The notes beneath the pieces were generated by a model. That model worked only from the letters and a program-made list of their open reading frames with translations, did not search any database and was not told the origin of the DNA. From Mesorhizobium sp. J8 (lineage in GTDB: Bacteria; Pseudomonadota; Alphaproteobacteria; Rhizobiales; Rhizobiaceae), in NCBI RefSeq assembly GCF_016591715.1, contig NZ_AP024109.1:6570001-6634000 (forward strand): a stretch of DNA of 64,000 nucleotides. Direction: 5' to 3'. The translations under genes were made by a program, and so were the position numbers. Of this stretch, positions 1-9,904 are shown one piece after another. Numbering within the stretch: position 1 is the stretch's first letter; each line of letters starts with the position of its first letter.

Positions 1-260
1 TGCACGGTGACGAGGCCGTTCTGCTGGTCGAAGCCGAACACATTGTGCGCGCCGAACGAGACGGTGCCGTCGCGGCGCTGGCGATAGCGCTGCACCACGA
101 ACAGGCCGCCGAACTGCGCCTCGGCCAGCACTTCCGCAGTCGCCGTGCCGGCATCGGTCCATTGCGTTGCCGCGACTTCTTCCTCGCCGCGCCAAGCGCC
201 GACCAACGCCTGCAGGCGTTGGTGACCGTCCGAGAGGGAAGAGAAGGGCGACGCGTTCAT
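1..260 (-). CDS. DUF1579-like protein, 3' end missing
   Basis: The reading frame starts with ATG at 260 and runs off the left edge, so only about 86 N-terminal residues are visible. It begins MNASPFSSLSDGHQRLQALV and continues with a WRGEE segment, followed by beta-rich sequence (AQFGGLFVVQRYRQ, HNVFGFD). The early G.W.GEE pattern and the alternating strands resemble the DUF1579 family, whose biochemical role is unknown. The start lies 3 bp downstream of the cupin gene stop, so it is probably the distal gene of the mdh-sucC-cupin transcript. Family assignment is from pattern memory only. Confidence 0.6.
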   Translation of the reverse strand, partial: MNASPFSSLSDGHQRLQALVGAWRGEEEVAATQWTDAGTATAEVLAEAQFGGLFVVQRYRQRRDGTVSFGAHNVFGFDQQNGLVTV

Positions 261-263
261 GGC

Positions 264-635
264 TCAAAGCCGCTTCAGGTCGGTGACGGTGAGATCACTC
301 CGGGCATTGCCGGTGTTGACCGTCGTCGCCGGCTCGAACATCAGCACCACCGGCTCCTTGGTCAGCGAGCGCGGCCGGTGCTCGACGCCGCGCGGCACGA
401 CGACGAAGTCGCCCTCGCCGAGCTCGACCGGCCCGTCGCGGAAGTCGATGGCGATCCTGCCGCGCAGCACCAGGAAGGCCTCATCCTCATCGTCATGCGC
501 GTGCCAGTCGAAAACCTCGCCGAACTTGGCGACCTTGGCCTGGAAATCGTTGACGTCGCCGGCGATGTGCGGATCGAAGACCTTGGCGATCTTTTGATCC
601 GCAGCCTCGACCAGGTTTATCTTGCGCGGAGGCAT
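264..635 (-). CDS. Small cupin-domain protein
   Basis: A 123-residue single-domain cupin. The metal-binding motif 1 is visible as FDWHAHDDEDEAFLVLRG (His, His, Glu, Gly order) and motif 2 as GDFVVVPRGVEHRP. This is the RmlC-like barrel fold; the substrate cannot be told. The frame is open further upstream to 833, but that part overlaps sucC and reads as an Arg-rich shadow. I chose the ATG at 635 because it gives a normal cupin N-terminus five bases downstream of the sucC stop. Very tight spacing on both sides suggests translation from the mdh-sucC messenger. Its place directly after sucC is unusual, because sucD is normally there. Confidence 0.85.
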   Translation of the reverse strand: MPPRKINLVEAADQKIAKVFDPHIAGDVNDFQAKVAKFGEVFDWHAHDDEDEAFLVLRGRIAIDFRDGPVELGEGDFVVVPRGVEHRPRSLTKEPVVLMFEPATTVNTGNARSDLTVTDLKRL

Positions 636-640
636 CCGCT

Positions 641-1834
641 TTAGCCCTTCACCGCCTTGACGATCTTCTTGGCCGCGTCGTCGAGGTCGTCGGCCGAGAC
701 GACGTTGAGGCCGCTGTCGTTGATGATCTTCTTGCCGAGTTCGGCATTGGTGCCTTCCAAGCGCACGACCAGCGGCACCTTCAGGCCCACTTCCTTCACC
801 GCCGCGATCACGCCCTCGGCGATGACATCGCACTTCATGATGCCGCCGAAAATGTTGATCAGGATGCCTTCGACCGCCGGATCCTTGGTGATGATCTTGA
901 ACGCCGCCGTGACCTTTTCCTTCGAGGCGCCGCCGCCGACGTCGAGGAAGTTAGCCGGCTCAGCACCATAGAGCTTGATGATGTCCATCGTCGCCATGGC
1001 AAGGCCGGCGCCGTTGACCATGCAGCCGATATTGCCGTCGAGCGCGACATAGGCGAGGTCGTATTTCGACGCCTCGATCTCCTTCTCGTCCTCTTCGGTG
1101 GTATCGCGCAATTCCACCACGTCCGGGTGGCGGAACAACGCGTTGTTGTCGAAGGACACCTTCGCGTCGAGCACGCGCAGATGCCCGTCCTTCATGACGA
1201 TCAGCGGATTGACCTCGAGCAGGCTCATGTCCTTCTCGACAAAGGCCTTGTAGAGCGTCGGGAAGAGCGAGGCGCCGTCCTTGGCCGCATCGCCGTCGAG
1301 CTTCAGCGCGCCGTTGAGCGTCTTCACGTCGTCCGCCGTCACGCCTTTTTCCGGGTCGATGGCGACCGTGACGATCTTTTCCGGCGTGTCATGCGCGACC
1401 GTCTCGATGTCCATGCCGCCCTCGGTCGAGACGACGAAGGCGATGCGGCCGACCGAGCGGTCGACCAGGATCGACAGATAGAGCTCGCGGGCGATGTCGG
1501 CGCCGTCCTCGATATAGAGGCGGTTGACCTGCTTGCCGGCCGGCCCCGTCTGCTTGGTGACCAGCGTGTGGCCCAGCATCTCGTTGGCGTTGGCGACCAC
1601 TTCGGCGGCCGACTTCGCCAGCCGCACACCGCCCTTGGCGTCGGGGCCGAGCTCCTTGAACTTGCCCTTGCCGCGGCCGCCGGCATGGATCTGGCTCTTC
1701 ACGACATAAAGCGGGCCGGGCAATGCCTTGGCGGCGGCCTCGGCCTCGCTCGCCTTGAACACCGGAACGCCGCTTGCGACCGGCGCGCCGAAGGTCTTCA
1801 GCAGCGCCTTGGCCTGATACTCATGGATGTTCAT
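641..1834 (-). CDS. sucC: Succinate-CoA ligase, beta subunit
   Basis: A 397-residue protein of normal length that forms the ATP-grasp, nucleotide-binding subunit of succinyl-CoA synthetase. With SucD it converts succinyl-CoA to succinate with substrate-level phosphorylation in the TCA cycle. It starts [16 protein letters not shown], the family N-terminus. It has the grasp loop [10 protein letters not shown] near residue 50, LLEVNPLIV in the middle and the C-terminal [14 protein letters not shown] region that contacts CoA and the phosphohistidine. It lies 41 bp downstream of mdh on the same strand, as in other rhizobia. The alpha subunit gene sucD, normally immediately downstream, is not there; a cupin and a DUF1579-like gene follow instead. 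Confidence 0.97.
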   Translation of the reverse strand: MNIHEYQAKALLKTFGAPVASGVPVFKASEAEAAAKALPGPLYVVKSQIHAGGRGKGKFKELGPDAKGGVRLAKSAAEVVANANEMLGHTLVTKQTGPAGKQVNRLYIEDGADIARELYLSILVDRSVGRIAFVVSTEGGMDIETVAHDTPEKIVTVAIDPEKGVTADDVKTLNGALKLDGDAAKDGASLFPTLYKAFVEKDMSLLEVNPLIVMKDGHLRVLDAKVSFDNNALFRHPDVVELRDTTEEDEKEIEASKYDLAYVALDGNIGCMVNGAGLAMATMDIIKLYGAEPANFLDVGGGASKEKVTAAFKIITKDPAVEGILINIFGGIMKCDVIAEGVIAAVKEVGLKVPLVVRLEGTNAELGKKIINDSGLNVVSADDLDDAAKKIVKAVKG

Positions 1835-1875
1835 GCGCTTGGTCTCCGGGGAGGACGGTTACTTTACCGGCGAGA

Positions 1876-2976
<1,101 letters not shown>

Positions 2977-3009
2977 CTAGTGTTTTCAATCGGTTAGATA
3001 CTTCGGGAA

Positions 3010-3023
3010 TTACGTAAACGTAA
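3010..3023. promoter_or_regulatory. TTACGT-AA-ACGTAA palindrome, possible operator
   Basis: A perfect 6-bp inverted repeat separated by two A residues lies 33 bp before the acetyltransferase start, in the divergent mdh/GNAT gap. The shape resembles operators of MerR-family regulators such as LiuR. The regulator is not in this window, so the assignment is inference. Confidence 0.4.
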
Positions 3024-3056
3024 AAGTTTGCGAGCTGAATGAGGAGAATTTACACA

Positions 3057-3521
3057 ATGAACGTCGAAATCAGAAGGCTTCATCCCGGCGATGACGCTGT
3101 TGTGATGCGAGTGGCCGACGCGGTGTTCGATGAGCCGGTACGGCCGGACCGCCTCGCCGCCTATCTCGCTTCGCCCGGCCATTTCATGATCGTGGCGATA
3201 ATCGACGAAATCGTGGTGGGCCAGTGCGCCGCCGTCATCCACCGTCACCCGGACAAGGTGGGCGAGCTTTATATCGACGAGGTCGGCGTGGCGCCGCCCT
3301 TCCAGCGACGGGGTATCGCGCGAAAGCTGCTCGACGCCATGTTCGAAATCGGCCGCGAGCATGGCTGCGAAGAGGCTTGGGTCGGCACCGAGCCCGACAA
3401 CGAGCCGGCGCGGGCGCTCTATGAAACGCGGAAGGAGCCGCATGGGAAGGCCGAGGATTTCGTGATGTATGTGTATCGGCTTTCAAAGTTGGTCGAAACG
3501 CCCCCGCTCTCGTCATCCTAG
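3057..3521 (+). CDS. GNAT acetyltransferase, AAC(6')-like
   Basis: A 154-residue single GNAT domain. Motif A for acetyl-CoA binding reads VAPPFQRRGIARKLL near residues 81-95. The following EEAWVGTEPDNEPARALYE resembles the C-terminal part of AAC(6')/AAC(3)-type aminoglycoside acetyltransferases, although the true substrate may be something else. GAGGAG at 3041-3046 sits ten bases before ATG 3057, which decides this start over an upstream in-frame ATG at 3039. It is divergent from mdh and monocistronic: a palindromic repeat and the convergent zapE follow. Confidence 0.85.
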   Translation: MNVEIRRLHPGDDAVVMRVADAVFDEPVRPDRLAAYLASPGHFMIVAIIDEIVVGQCAAVIHRHPDKVGELYIDEVGVAPPFQRRGIARKLLDAMFEIGREHGCEEAWVGTEPDNEPARALYETRKEPHGKAEDFVMYVYRLSKLVETPPLSSS

Positions 3522-3668
3522 GGCGGAGCAAGGAGCGAAGCGACGCGCAGACCCTAGGATCCATGCGGTGACGCTAAAGCTTTGGAACGGTTCAGAATTC
3601 TGCTCCGCCGCGTTCCATGTTCGGACGTCACGGAATGGACCCTCGGGCCAAGCCTGAGGATGACGAAG
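3510..3668. repeat. Rhizobial intergenic palindrome, CGTCATCCTAGG type
   Basis: A composite palindrome. The left arm runs from CGTCATCCTAGGGCGGAGCA to a CCTAGGATCCATG half, and the right arm contains GTCACGGAATGGACCCTCGG and ends GAGGATGACGAAG. The left arm begins inside the end of the GNAT gene. The same arms recur near 15503, 41596 and 60011. It fills the space between the GNAT and zapE stops. Confidence 0.8.
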
Positions 3669-3677
3669 GCGAGGAGG

Positions 3678-4877
3678 CTACCCCTGCGCCTGCCGCGCCT
3701 CCGCCACCGGCGCGGCCTGCCGCCGCTCCGCCCAGCCGTCCAGCCAGTCGCGGCTCTGCATTTCGACCAGGCGCGAGGCGGTGCGCTCGAATTCGAACAC
3801 TTCGGTGCCGCGCTTGGCCGTGTAGAGGCCCTCGGGCGGCGCCGCGGCGCTCATCACCAGCCGCATATGGTGGTCGTAGAGCGTGTCGATCAAAAGGATG
3901 AAGCGCTTGGCCTCGTTGCGCTTGCCTTCGCCCAGTACCGGCACATGGTCGATGAAGATGGTCGAGAAACGGCCGGCGATCGCCAGATAGTCGCGCGCGC
4001 CGAGCGGCTTTTCGCAAAGATCGGCGAAGGAAAAGCGCGCCGCGTCGCCGGCGGCGCGCGGCACGACGAGTTGGCGGCCTTTCAGCGTCAGCGTCACCTC
4101 GCCGGTCGGCTGGCCATGCGTCATCGCCTTCCAGGCCTCGTCCAATGCACGGTCAGCCAGGGCGTCGTCGGGCGTGACATAGACCGGCTGGCGGTTGAGC
4201 TTTTCCTGCCGGTAGTCCTTGTCGGCATCGAGCGTCATCACATGGGCGTTACGCTCGAGCAGCGAGATGAACGGCAGGAAGAGCTGGCGGTTCAGCCCGT
4301 CGCGGTAGAGGTTCTCCGGCGCCACGTTGGAGGTGGCGACCAGCACCACGCCGTTGGCGAACAATGCCGAGAACAGGCGCGACAGGATCATGGCGTCGGC
4401 GATGTCGGTGACGGAGAACTCGTCGAAGCACAGCACCCAGGCTTGGTCGGCCAGCGCCCGCGCCACCGGCGGGATCGGATCGTCTTCCTTGACCGTGCCC
4501 TCCTTGCGCGCCTGACGGTGCTTCTGGATCCGGTCCTGCACATCGGCCATGAAGTCGTTGAAATGCACGCGGCGCTTGCGCCGCACCGGCAACAGCTCGA
4601 AGAACATGTCCATCAGCATGGTCTTGCCGCGACCGACGGCGCCATGGATGTAGAGGCCCTTGACCGGCTCGCGCGGCTGCCGCTTGGCCGCGAACAGCCA
4701 GCCCAGCGCGCTCGATTTATGCGCCAGCCTTTTGGCCGATATCTCGTCGATCAGCCGGTCGAGCGCGGCGACGATGCGCTCCTGCGCCGGATCGCGCTCG
4801 ACCGCGCCGCTCTCGACCAGATGATCGTAGCGCTGCCTGACGGTCGCATGGGTCTGGATACCGTCACGCAGATGCAT
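3678..4877 (-). CDS. zapE: Cell division protein ZapE (AFG1-family ATPase)
   Basis: A 399-residue AFG1/ZapE P-loop ATPase. The Walker A motif GAVGRGKT is near residue 79, preceded by PVKGLYIHG. The Walker B-like VLCFDEFSVTDIADAM segment and the family motif LVATSNVAPENLYRDGLNRQ are clear. ZapE acts at the division septum in E. coli, and AFG1 is its mitochondrial relative. Its closeness to mdh-sucC is common in rhizobia. It stands alone on the minus strand between two repeat-rich gaps, with ATG at 4877. Confidence 0.94.
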   Translation of the reverse strand: MHLRDGIQTHATVRQRYDHLVESGAVERDPAQERIVAALDRLIDEISAKRLAHKSSALGWLFAAKRQPREPVKGLYIHGAVGRGKTMLMDMFFELLPVRRKRRVHFNDFMADVQDRIQKHRQARKEGTVKEDDPIPPVARALADQAWVLCFDEFSVTDIADAMILSRLFSALFANGVVLVATSNVAPENLYRDGLNRQLFLPFISLLERNAHVMTLDADKDYRQEKLNRQPVYVTPDDALADRALDEAWKAMTHGQPTGEVTLTLKGRQLVVPRAAGDAARFSFADLCEKPLGARDYLAIAGRFSTIFIDHVPVLGEGKRNEAKRFILLIDTLYDHHMRLVMSAAAPPEGLYTAKRGTEVFEFERTASRLVEMQSRDWLDGWAERRQAAPVAEARQAQG

Positions 4878-4931
4878 AGGTCACGTCGTTTTCTTTGAGC
4901 GGACTACTCAGGAGGAGCCCGGGTGTGCCGA

Positions 4932-5048
4932 GATTCAGGTCAGGCCGAGTCGAGAATGGCGGTGTCCGAAAACCGAAGCGGAGCGTACTTGAAGTACGCG
5001 AGCACCGGAGCGGAGGACGCCGCCATTCGCAGGCCGCATCACCTGAAT
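4932..5048. repeat. Large imperfect hairpin repeat
   Basis: Nested inverted arms: the outer ATTCAGGT (4932-4939) faces ACCTGAAT (5040-5047), and the inner GAATGGCGG (4954 onward) faces CCGCCATTC (up to 5028). At the tip, GCGTACTTGAAGTACGC is a further near-perfect hairpin. It lies between the zapE start and the Omp19-like gene stop and looks like an intergenic mosaic repeat. It could double as a terminator for the lipoprotein gene, but there is no T run. Confidence 0.65.
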
Positions 5049-5059
5049 ATAGGCATACC

Positions 5060-5617
5060 TCACCTTGTAAGCGAGATCGGCTGCCCATTGGAAGTCTGGC
5101 CGTCGAACTTTTCGCCGCCCGACGAATAGAGCCTGGCCAGCGTGCCGCCGTTTTCGTCGTAAAGCGTCAGCTGCTTGCCGGCCACGTTCCACGACTTGAT
5201 GCCGTCGATCGGCGCAGGGCAGTGCAGCGGACCGGCGCGGTAGCCGGCGCCGAACTTGGTCTGCGGCGTCGCCACCTTGCAGCTCTGCCCGGAGACATTG
5301 ACGTTCCACACGCCAGCGACGCTGGCCGCGGTGAGATCGGTGGCGCCGGCTGGCGCCGTGCCGTCGGGCGGCAGCGAGGCGACCTGGGTGTTCTTCGGCG
5401 CGGTCGGGAATTGCGACGGATCGGTGGTGCCGGGAGAAGCCGGCGGCGGCAGCTGGTTTTGCGTCACGGTGCCGGACGGCGCCGGCGTCAGCGGCGCCGG
5501 CTGCTGGTCGTCCATCGACGAGAAGCGAGAGGTCGAGCAGCCGCTGGCTACCAGCGCGGCCAGCGACACGGCCAAAAGGCCACTCCGCGAAAAGGGGCGG
5601 GTCATCGAAAAAGTCAT
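5060..5617 (-). CDS. Omp19-like lipoprotein with AprI/Inh protease-inhibitor domain
   Basis: A 185-residue outer-membrane lipoprotein. The signal peptide ends in a lipobox LVASGC near residue 25, followed by a Pro/Ser/Gln-rich linker to about residue 85. The C-terminal domain contains AGVWNVNVSGQSCKVATPQT, YRAGPLHCPAPI and LTLYDENGG, and closely follows Brucella Omp19, which inhibits proteases. The two cysteines (QSC, LHC) probably form the family disulphide. A TTG one codon upstream is possible, but GGAGG at 5623-5627 fits ATG 5617. It is probably monocistronic. Confidence 0.92.
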   Translation of the reverse strand: MTFSMTRPFSRSGLLAVSLAALVASGCSTSRFSSMDDQQPAPLTPAPSGTVTQNQLPPPASPGTTDPSQFPTAPKNTQVASLPPDGTAPAGATDLTAASVAGVWNVNVSGQSCKVATPQTKFGAGYRAGPLHCPAPIDGIKSWNVAGKQLTLYDENGGTLARLYSSGGEKFDGQTSNGQPISLTR

Positions 5618-5812
5618 CAAAACCTCCGTCGGATCCGGCCGGGGGGAGCCATCCGCGTAATCTCCGCTCCACCAAGATGGCGAAGGTGGCAGAATTTCAA
5701 CCCGATATGGTTAAAATAGGGTTTTCGAGCCGGATGTTGCAAATTTATCGCAGTAAGCGACCGGTCCGGGGCCGCGCTCGATCCGATCTTTCAAGCCGTT
5801 GAAATTTCAGTG

Positions 5813-6250
5813 TTAAATCCGGGCGCTCGGCACGAACACATAGCCGTCCGGGCCGACGATGTAGCATTCGCGCAGGCCATGCGGCTTGTCGATCGAGCCG
5901 GCCAGCACGATGTGGCCGAGCGCCGCCGCCTTTTGTTCGACCGCATCGGGGTCGGCGCCATAAAGGCGCAGCTCGATCCCGGCTCCGCGCGTTTCGGCGC
6001 CCGCGGTGACGCCCGTCATCGGATTGTCGAGATAGGAATGGTCGGCATGCAGCATGAAGATCGAGCCCAGAAGCTCGACCGCCGCGAAATCCTCGTCGGC
6101 ATAGATGATCCTGGCGCCGAGCACGTCGCGGCAGAAAGCCTCCATCGCCGCCATGTCCGTGACCAGCAGGTTGACGCCGACCCCATGCGGCAGCGAGCGG
6201 CCGAAATCCTCGGCCTTCATCCACGGCGTCTTGGTCCGCTTCATCGCCAT
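5813..6250 (-). CDS. VOC-family (glyoxalase/bleomycin-resistance fold) protein
   Basis: A 145-residue two-module VOC protein. The first beta-alpha-beta unit starts GVNLLVTDMAAMEAFCRDVL, and the second covers GAGIELRLYGADPDAVEQKA to GLRECYIVGPDGYVFVPS. The pattern fits metal-dependent glyoxalase or dioxygenase relatives, but the substrate is unknown. It is transcribed divergently from the metallo-hydrolase gene, with 126 bp between the two starts. Confidence 0.85.
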   Translation of the reverse strand: MAMKRTKTPWMKAEDFGRSLPHGVGVNLLVTDMAAMEAFCRDVLGARIIYADEDFAAVELLGSIFMLHADHSYLDNPMTGVTAGAETRGAGIELRLYGADPDAVEQKAAALGHIVLAGSIDKPHGLRECYIVGPDGYVFVPSARI

Positions 6251-6376
6251 GACGGTTCCCCCTCTCTCCCCGATCCTAATTGAATGGGGCTTCGCCCATT
6301 GGCATTCGCCAGCAAAATGCTTGCGCCAGGCGCGCGCGTCCTTATCTCAGGAAAGACCGAGCCGGCGGGAGAGTGA

Positions 6377-7414
6377 ATGGCCGCGAGAAGAAGATCCGCC
6401 AACCGCTATTACAGCGGCCCGCCCAGCGATCATTTCGACGGCGCCTTGTTCTTCAATCCCGGCGGCAAGCCGCCCGGGCGCTTCAGCGATCTTCTCAGAT
6501 GGCAGTTCGGCGGCGAACGGGCGAAATGGCCCTCTGCCTTTCCGAGCCCCCATCCGCCGGCAAAACCGGACGGGCGGCTGGATGGCGGCGCGCTTCGGAT
6601 CACCATGGTTGGCCATGCCTCCCTTCTCATCCAGACCGCCGGGCTGAACATACTGACCGATCCGATCTGGTCGGAGCGCGCCTCGCCCTTCGCCTTCGCC
6701 GGCCCGCGAAGGGTGAATGCGCCAGGCATTGCCTTTGCCGACCTGCCGCCGATCGATCTGGTCCTGGTCAGCCACAATCACTACGACCATCTCGACCTCG
6801 CCACGCTGAAGCGGCTGAAGGAGAGACACGACCCGCTGGTGCTCACGCCGCTCGGCAACGACACCATCATCGGACGTGCCGTGCCCGGCATGCGGCTCGG
6901 CGCGCATGACTGGGGCGACAGGATCGATACCGGCGCGGCCGCCATCCATGTCGAGCCGGCGCATCACTGGTCGGCGCGCGGCGGACGCGATCGCCGCATG
7001 GCGCTATGGGCGGGTTTCGTCATCGAAACAGCAGCCGGCAACATCTACTTCGCTGGTGACACCGGCTTCCACGACGGCATCAACTACCGGCTGATGGCAA
7101 AAAAGCATGGCGGTTTCCGCCTCGCCATCCTGCCGATCGGCGCCTATGAGCCGCGCTGGTTCATGGCGCCGCAGCACCAGAATCCCGAGGAGGCCGTGCA
7201 AGGCATGAAGCTCTGCAACGCGGCCTTCGCGGCCGGCTGCCACTGGGGCACCTTCCATCTCACCGATGAGCCGATCGACGAGCCGGCGCAGAAGCTGGCC
7301 GAGGCGTTGGCCGCCGAAGACCTGCCACCGGAGCGTTTCCGCGCCATGCGACCGGGAGAGCTGTGGGACGTGCCGGCCATCTACAAAGGAACCCAAACCG
7401 GTCAAACGCGTTGA
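6377..7414 (+). CDS. Metallo-beta-lactamase-fold hydrolase (NAPE-PLD/UlaG-like)
   Basis: A 345-residue MBL-fold protein. The metal motif HNHYDHLD is near residue 133, preceded by VGHASLLIQTAGLNILTDP, a signature of the group containing NAPE-PLD, UlaG and RomA. Further ligands are visible in VEPAHHWSARG and YFAGDTGFHDG. It probably hydrolyses a phosphodiester or lactone; I cannot say which. The ATG at 6377 overlaps a GTG-like context, but the protein start MAARRRSANRYY fits. A small membrane-protein gene begins 30 bp downstream. Confidence 0.9.
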   Translation: MAARRRSANRYYSGPPSDHFDGALFFNPGGKPPGRFSDLLRWQFGGERAKWPSAFPSPHPPAKPDGRLDGGALRITMVGHASLLIQTAGLNILTDPIWSERASPFAFAGPRRVNAPGIAFADLPPIDLVLVSHNHYDHLDLATLKRLKERHDPLVLTPLGNDTIIGRAVPGMRLGAHDWGDRIDTGAAAIHVEPAHHWSARGGRDRRMALWAGFVIETAAGNIYFAGDTGFHDGINYRLMAKKHGGFRLAILPIGAYEPRWFMAPQHQNPEEAVQGMKLCNAAFAAGCHWGTFHLTDEPIDEPAQKLAEALAAEDLPPERFRAMRPGELWDVPAIYKGTQTGQTR

Positions 7415-7444
7415 TCCGCCGACGCAATTTCGCCGGAGCTTCCC

Positions 7445-7606
7445 ATGATCAGGTGGATCATCATTCTTCTCATCATTGCCGCCGCCGCGAGCCTGCTCGG
7501 CATGCCGGCTTTGGCTGGCGCGGCCGCTACCGGTGCGCGTATCCTCATCGGCATCGTGCTGATCATCTTCCTGTTGATCGTGCTCGGGGTCTTCGCCGTC
7601 ACATAA
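7445..7606 (+). CDS. UPF0391 (DUF1328) small membrane protein
   Basis: A 53-residue protein, below the length many callers accept. It reads MIRWIIILLIIAAAASLLGM, then a Gly/Ala linker, then a second hydrophobic helix ILIGIVLIIFLLIVLGVFAV. Two transmembrane segments separated by an AGAAATGAR hinge are the hallmark of the DUF1328/UPF0391 family (E. coli YtjA type). Function is unknown; some members respond to stress. It is encoded 30 bp after the metallo-hydrolase and 74 bp before dapF. Confidence 0.88.
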   Translation: MIRWIIILLIIAAAASLLGMPALAGAAATGARILIGIVLIIFLLIVLGVFAVT

Positions 7607-7680
7607 GACTCGGGCCGGACTGGTAATTCCGGGCCATTTCCGCCATATAGCGGCCAAATGGAACTGGAATGACCGGTTAG

Positions 7681-8565
7681 ATGGCAGGCACCGCCCCCTT
7701 CGCCAAGATGAACGGCATCGGCAACGAGATCATCGTTGCCGATATGCGCGGTCGTGCCGACAAGGTGACGGCGGAAGCGGCAATCGCGCTGAACGCCGAC
7801 ACGGCGACCAGGTTCGACCAGATCATGGCGATCCATGACGCGCGCACGCCGGGTACCGCCTATTATATCGACATCCTGAATTCCGACGGCACCAGCGCGC
7901 AGGCCTGCGGCAACGGCACGCGCTGCGTCGTCCAGGCTCTGGCCGCCGAGACCGGCCAGAAGAGCTTCACCTTCGAGACCCGCGCCGGCATCCTGAATGC
8001 TCAAGAGCATGCCGACGGCATGATCTCCGTCGACATGGGCAAGCCGCATTTCGGCTGGCAGGAAATCCCGCTTGCCGAAGAGTTCCGCGATACCCGCATG
8101 ATCGAGCTGCAGATCGGCCCGATCGACGCGCCGGTGCTGCATTCGCCGTCGGCGGTATCGATGGGCAATCCGCACGCGATCTTCTGGGTCGACAACGATG
8201 TCTGGTCCTACGAGCTCGACCGCTTCGGCCCGCTGCTTGAGAACCATCCGATCTTCCCCGAGCGCGCCAACATCACCATCGCGCAGGTGACCTCGCCTGA
8301 GACGATGATCATCCGCACCTGGGAGCGCGGCGCCGGCCTCACCAAGGCCTGCGGCTCCGCCGCATGTGCTGCCGTGGTGGCGGCCGCCCGCACCAAGCGC
8401 ACCGGCCGCAGCGTCTCGCTGCTGACGCCCGGCGGCGGCGAATTGCATGTCGAATGGCGCGACGACGATCACGTCATCCTGACTGGCGCCGCCGAATGGG
8501 AGTTTTCCGGTAGCTTCGATCCCACGACCGGCGCCTGGGCCCGCGACACCGAAAGCGCCGCCTGA
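7681..8565 (+). CDS. dapF: Diaminopimelate epimerase
   Basis: A 294-residue enzyme that converts LL- to meso-diaminopimelate for lysine and peptidoglycan synthesis. Both catalytic cysteines are in their family contexts: ACGNGTRC near residue 79 and ACGSAACA near residue 223. The N-terminus [17 protein letters not shown] is typical. The TGA overlaps the mtaB ATG by one base (TGATG), which implies translational coupling. It heads the dapF-mtaB-ftsY-yciB operon, an arrangement widely seen in Rhizobiales. Confidence 0.97.
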   Translation: MAGTAPFAKMNGIGNEIIVADMRGRADKVTAEAAIALNADTATRFDQIMAIHDARTPGTAYYIDILNSDGTSAQACGNGTRCVVQALAAETGQKSFTFETRAGILNAQEHADGMISVDMGKPHFGWQEIPLAEEFRDTRMIELQIGPIDAPVLHSPSAVSMGNPHAIFWVDNDVWSYELDRFGPLLENHPIFPERANITIAQVTSPETMIIRTWERGAGLTKACGSAACAAVVAAARTKRTGRSVSLLTPGGGELHVEWRDDDHVILTGAAEWEFSGSFDPTTGAWARDTESAA

Positions 8566-9890
8566 TGTCCGCTCTTGAAAAAGGCGCGCCCCAGGCGCTC
8601 GCCGGCAAGGGCATCGACGTCGTCACCTTCGGCTGCCGCCTCAACACCTATGAATCGGAAGTGATGCGCCGCGAGGCCGAGAGCGCCGGCCTCGGCGCGC
8701 TCCAGGGCGGCGCCGTCATCTTCAACACCTGCGCCGTTACCGCCGAAGCGGTGCGCCAGGCCAAGCAGGCGATCCGCAAGGCGCGCCGCGAGAACCCTGA
8801 AGCCCGCATCATCGTCACCGGCTGCGCGGCGCAGACCGAGCCGCAGAACTTCGCCGCCATGGACGAGGTCGACCTCGTGCTCGGCAATGAGGAGAAGCTC
8901 AAGGCCAATTCCTATCGCGCTTTGCCCGATTTCGGCGTCAACGACACCGAGAAGGCGCGCGTCAACGACATCTTTTCGGTGCGCGAGACGGCAAGCCACA
9001 TGGTCGATGCCATCGAGGGCCGGGCGCGCGCTTTCGTGCAGGTGCAGAATGGCTGCGATCATCGCTGCACCTTCTGCATCATCCCCTATGGTCGCGGCAA
9101 TTCACGCTCGGTGCCGATGGGCGCGGTGGTCGAGCAGGTCAAGCGTCTCGCCGGCAACGGCTATGCCGAGATCGTGCTCTCGGGTGTCGACATGACCAGC
9201 TTCGGCGCCGACCTGCCGGGCAGCCCGAAGCTCGGCAAGCTGGTGAAGACGATCCTGCGTCAGGTGCCGGACGTGAGGCGGCTCAGGCTGTCCTCGATCG
9301 ATTCCATCGAGGCCGACGACGACCTGCTCGACGCGATCGCCACCGAACCAAGGCTGATGCCGCATCTGCATCTGTCGCTGCAATCGGGCGACGACATGAT
9401 CCTGAAGCGCATGAAGCGCCGCCATCTGCGCGACCAATCGATCCGCTTCTGCGAGGACGTGCGCAAGCTGCGTCCCGGCGTCGTCTTCGGCGCCGACATC
9501 ATCGCCGGCTTCCCGACCGAGACCGAGGCGATGTTCGAGAATTCGGAGAAGATCGTCGAGGAATGCGGCTTGACACATCTGCATGTCTTCCCGTTCTCGC
9601 CGCGTGAGGGTACGCCCGCCGCGCGCATGCCGCAGGTCCGCCGCGAGGTGGTGAAGGCGCGCGCCGCGAGGTTGCGCGCCGCCGGCGAGGCCGCCTATCG
9701 TCGTCATTTGTCGTCGCTTGCCGGCACCAGGCAGTCGATCCTGATCGAGCGCGACGGGCTCGGCCGTACCGAAGGTTTCACGCTGGCCGCAATCGACACC
9801 GGCGCGCCCGGCGAGATCGTCGAGGCCGTCATCAGCGGCCATGACGGCGCCCGACTGGTTGCGGCGCCCTTTGCCGCGCAAGCCGCCTGA
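8565..9890 (+). CDS. mtaB: tRNA t6A37 methylthiotransferase MtaB
   Basis: A 441-residue radical-SAM methylthiotransferase that turns t6A37 into ms2t6A37 on ANN-decoding tRNAs. The N-terminal UPF0004 domain begins VVTFGCRLNTYESEVM and carries cysteines at FGC, NTC and GCA. The radical-SAM cluster is NGCDHRCTFCIIPYGRGNSRS near residue 164, and a C-terminal TRAM-like region follows PFSPREGTPAARMP. It overlaps dapF by one base, and ftsY starts 14 bp downstream. Confidence 0.95.
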   Translation: MSALEKGAPQALAGKGIDVVTFGCRLNTYESEVMRREAESAGLGALQGGAVIFNTCAVTAEAVRQAKQAIRKARRENPEARIIVTGCAAQTEPQNFAAMDEVDLVLGNEEKLKANSYRALPDFGVNDTEKARVNDIFSVRETASHMVDAIEGRARAFVQVQNGCDHRCTFCIIPYGRGNSRSVPMGAVVEQVKRLAGNGYAEIVLSGVDMTSFGADLPGSPKLGKLVKTILRQVPDVRRLRLSSIDSIEADDDLLDAIATEPRLMPHLHLSLQSGDDMILKRMKRRHLRDQSIRFCEDVRKLRPGVVFGADIIAGFPTETEAMFENSEKIVEECGLTHLHVFPFSPREGTPAARMPQVRREVVKARAARLRAAGEAAYRRHLSSLAGTRQSILIERDGLGRTEGFTLAAIDTGAPGEIVEAVISGHDGARLVAAPFAAQAA

Positions 9891-9904
9891 GAACTGCGAG
9901 ACGC

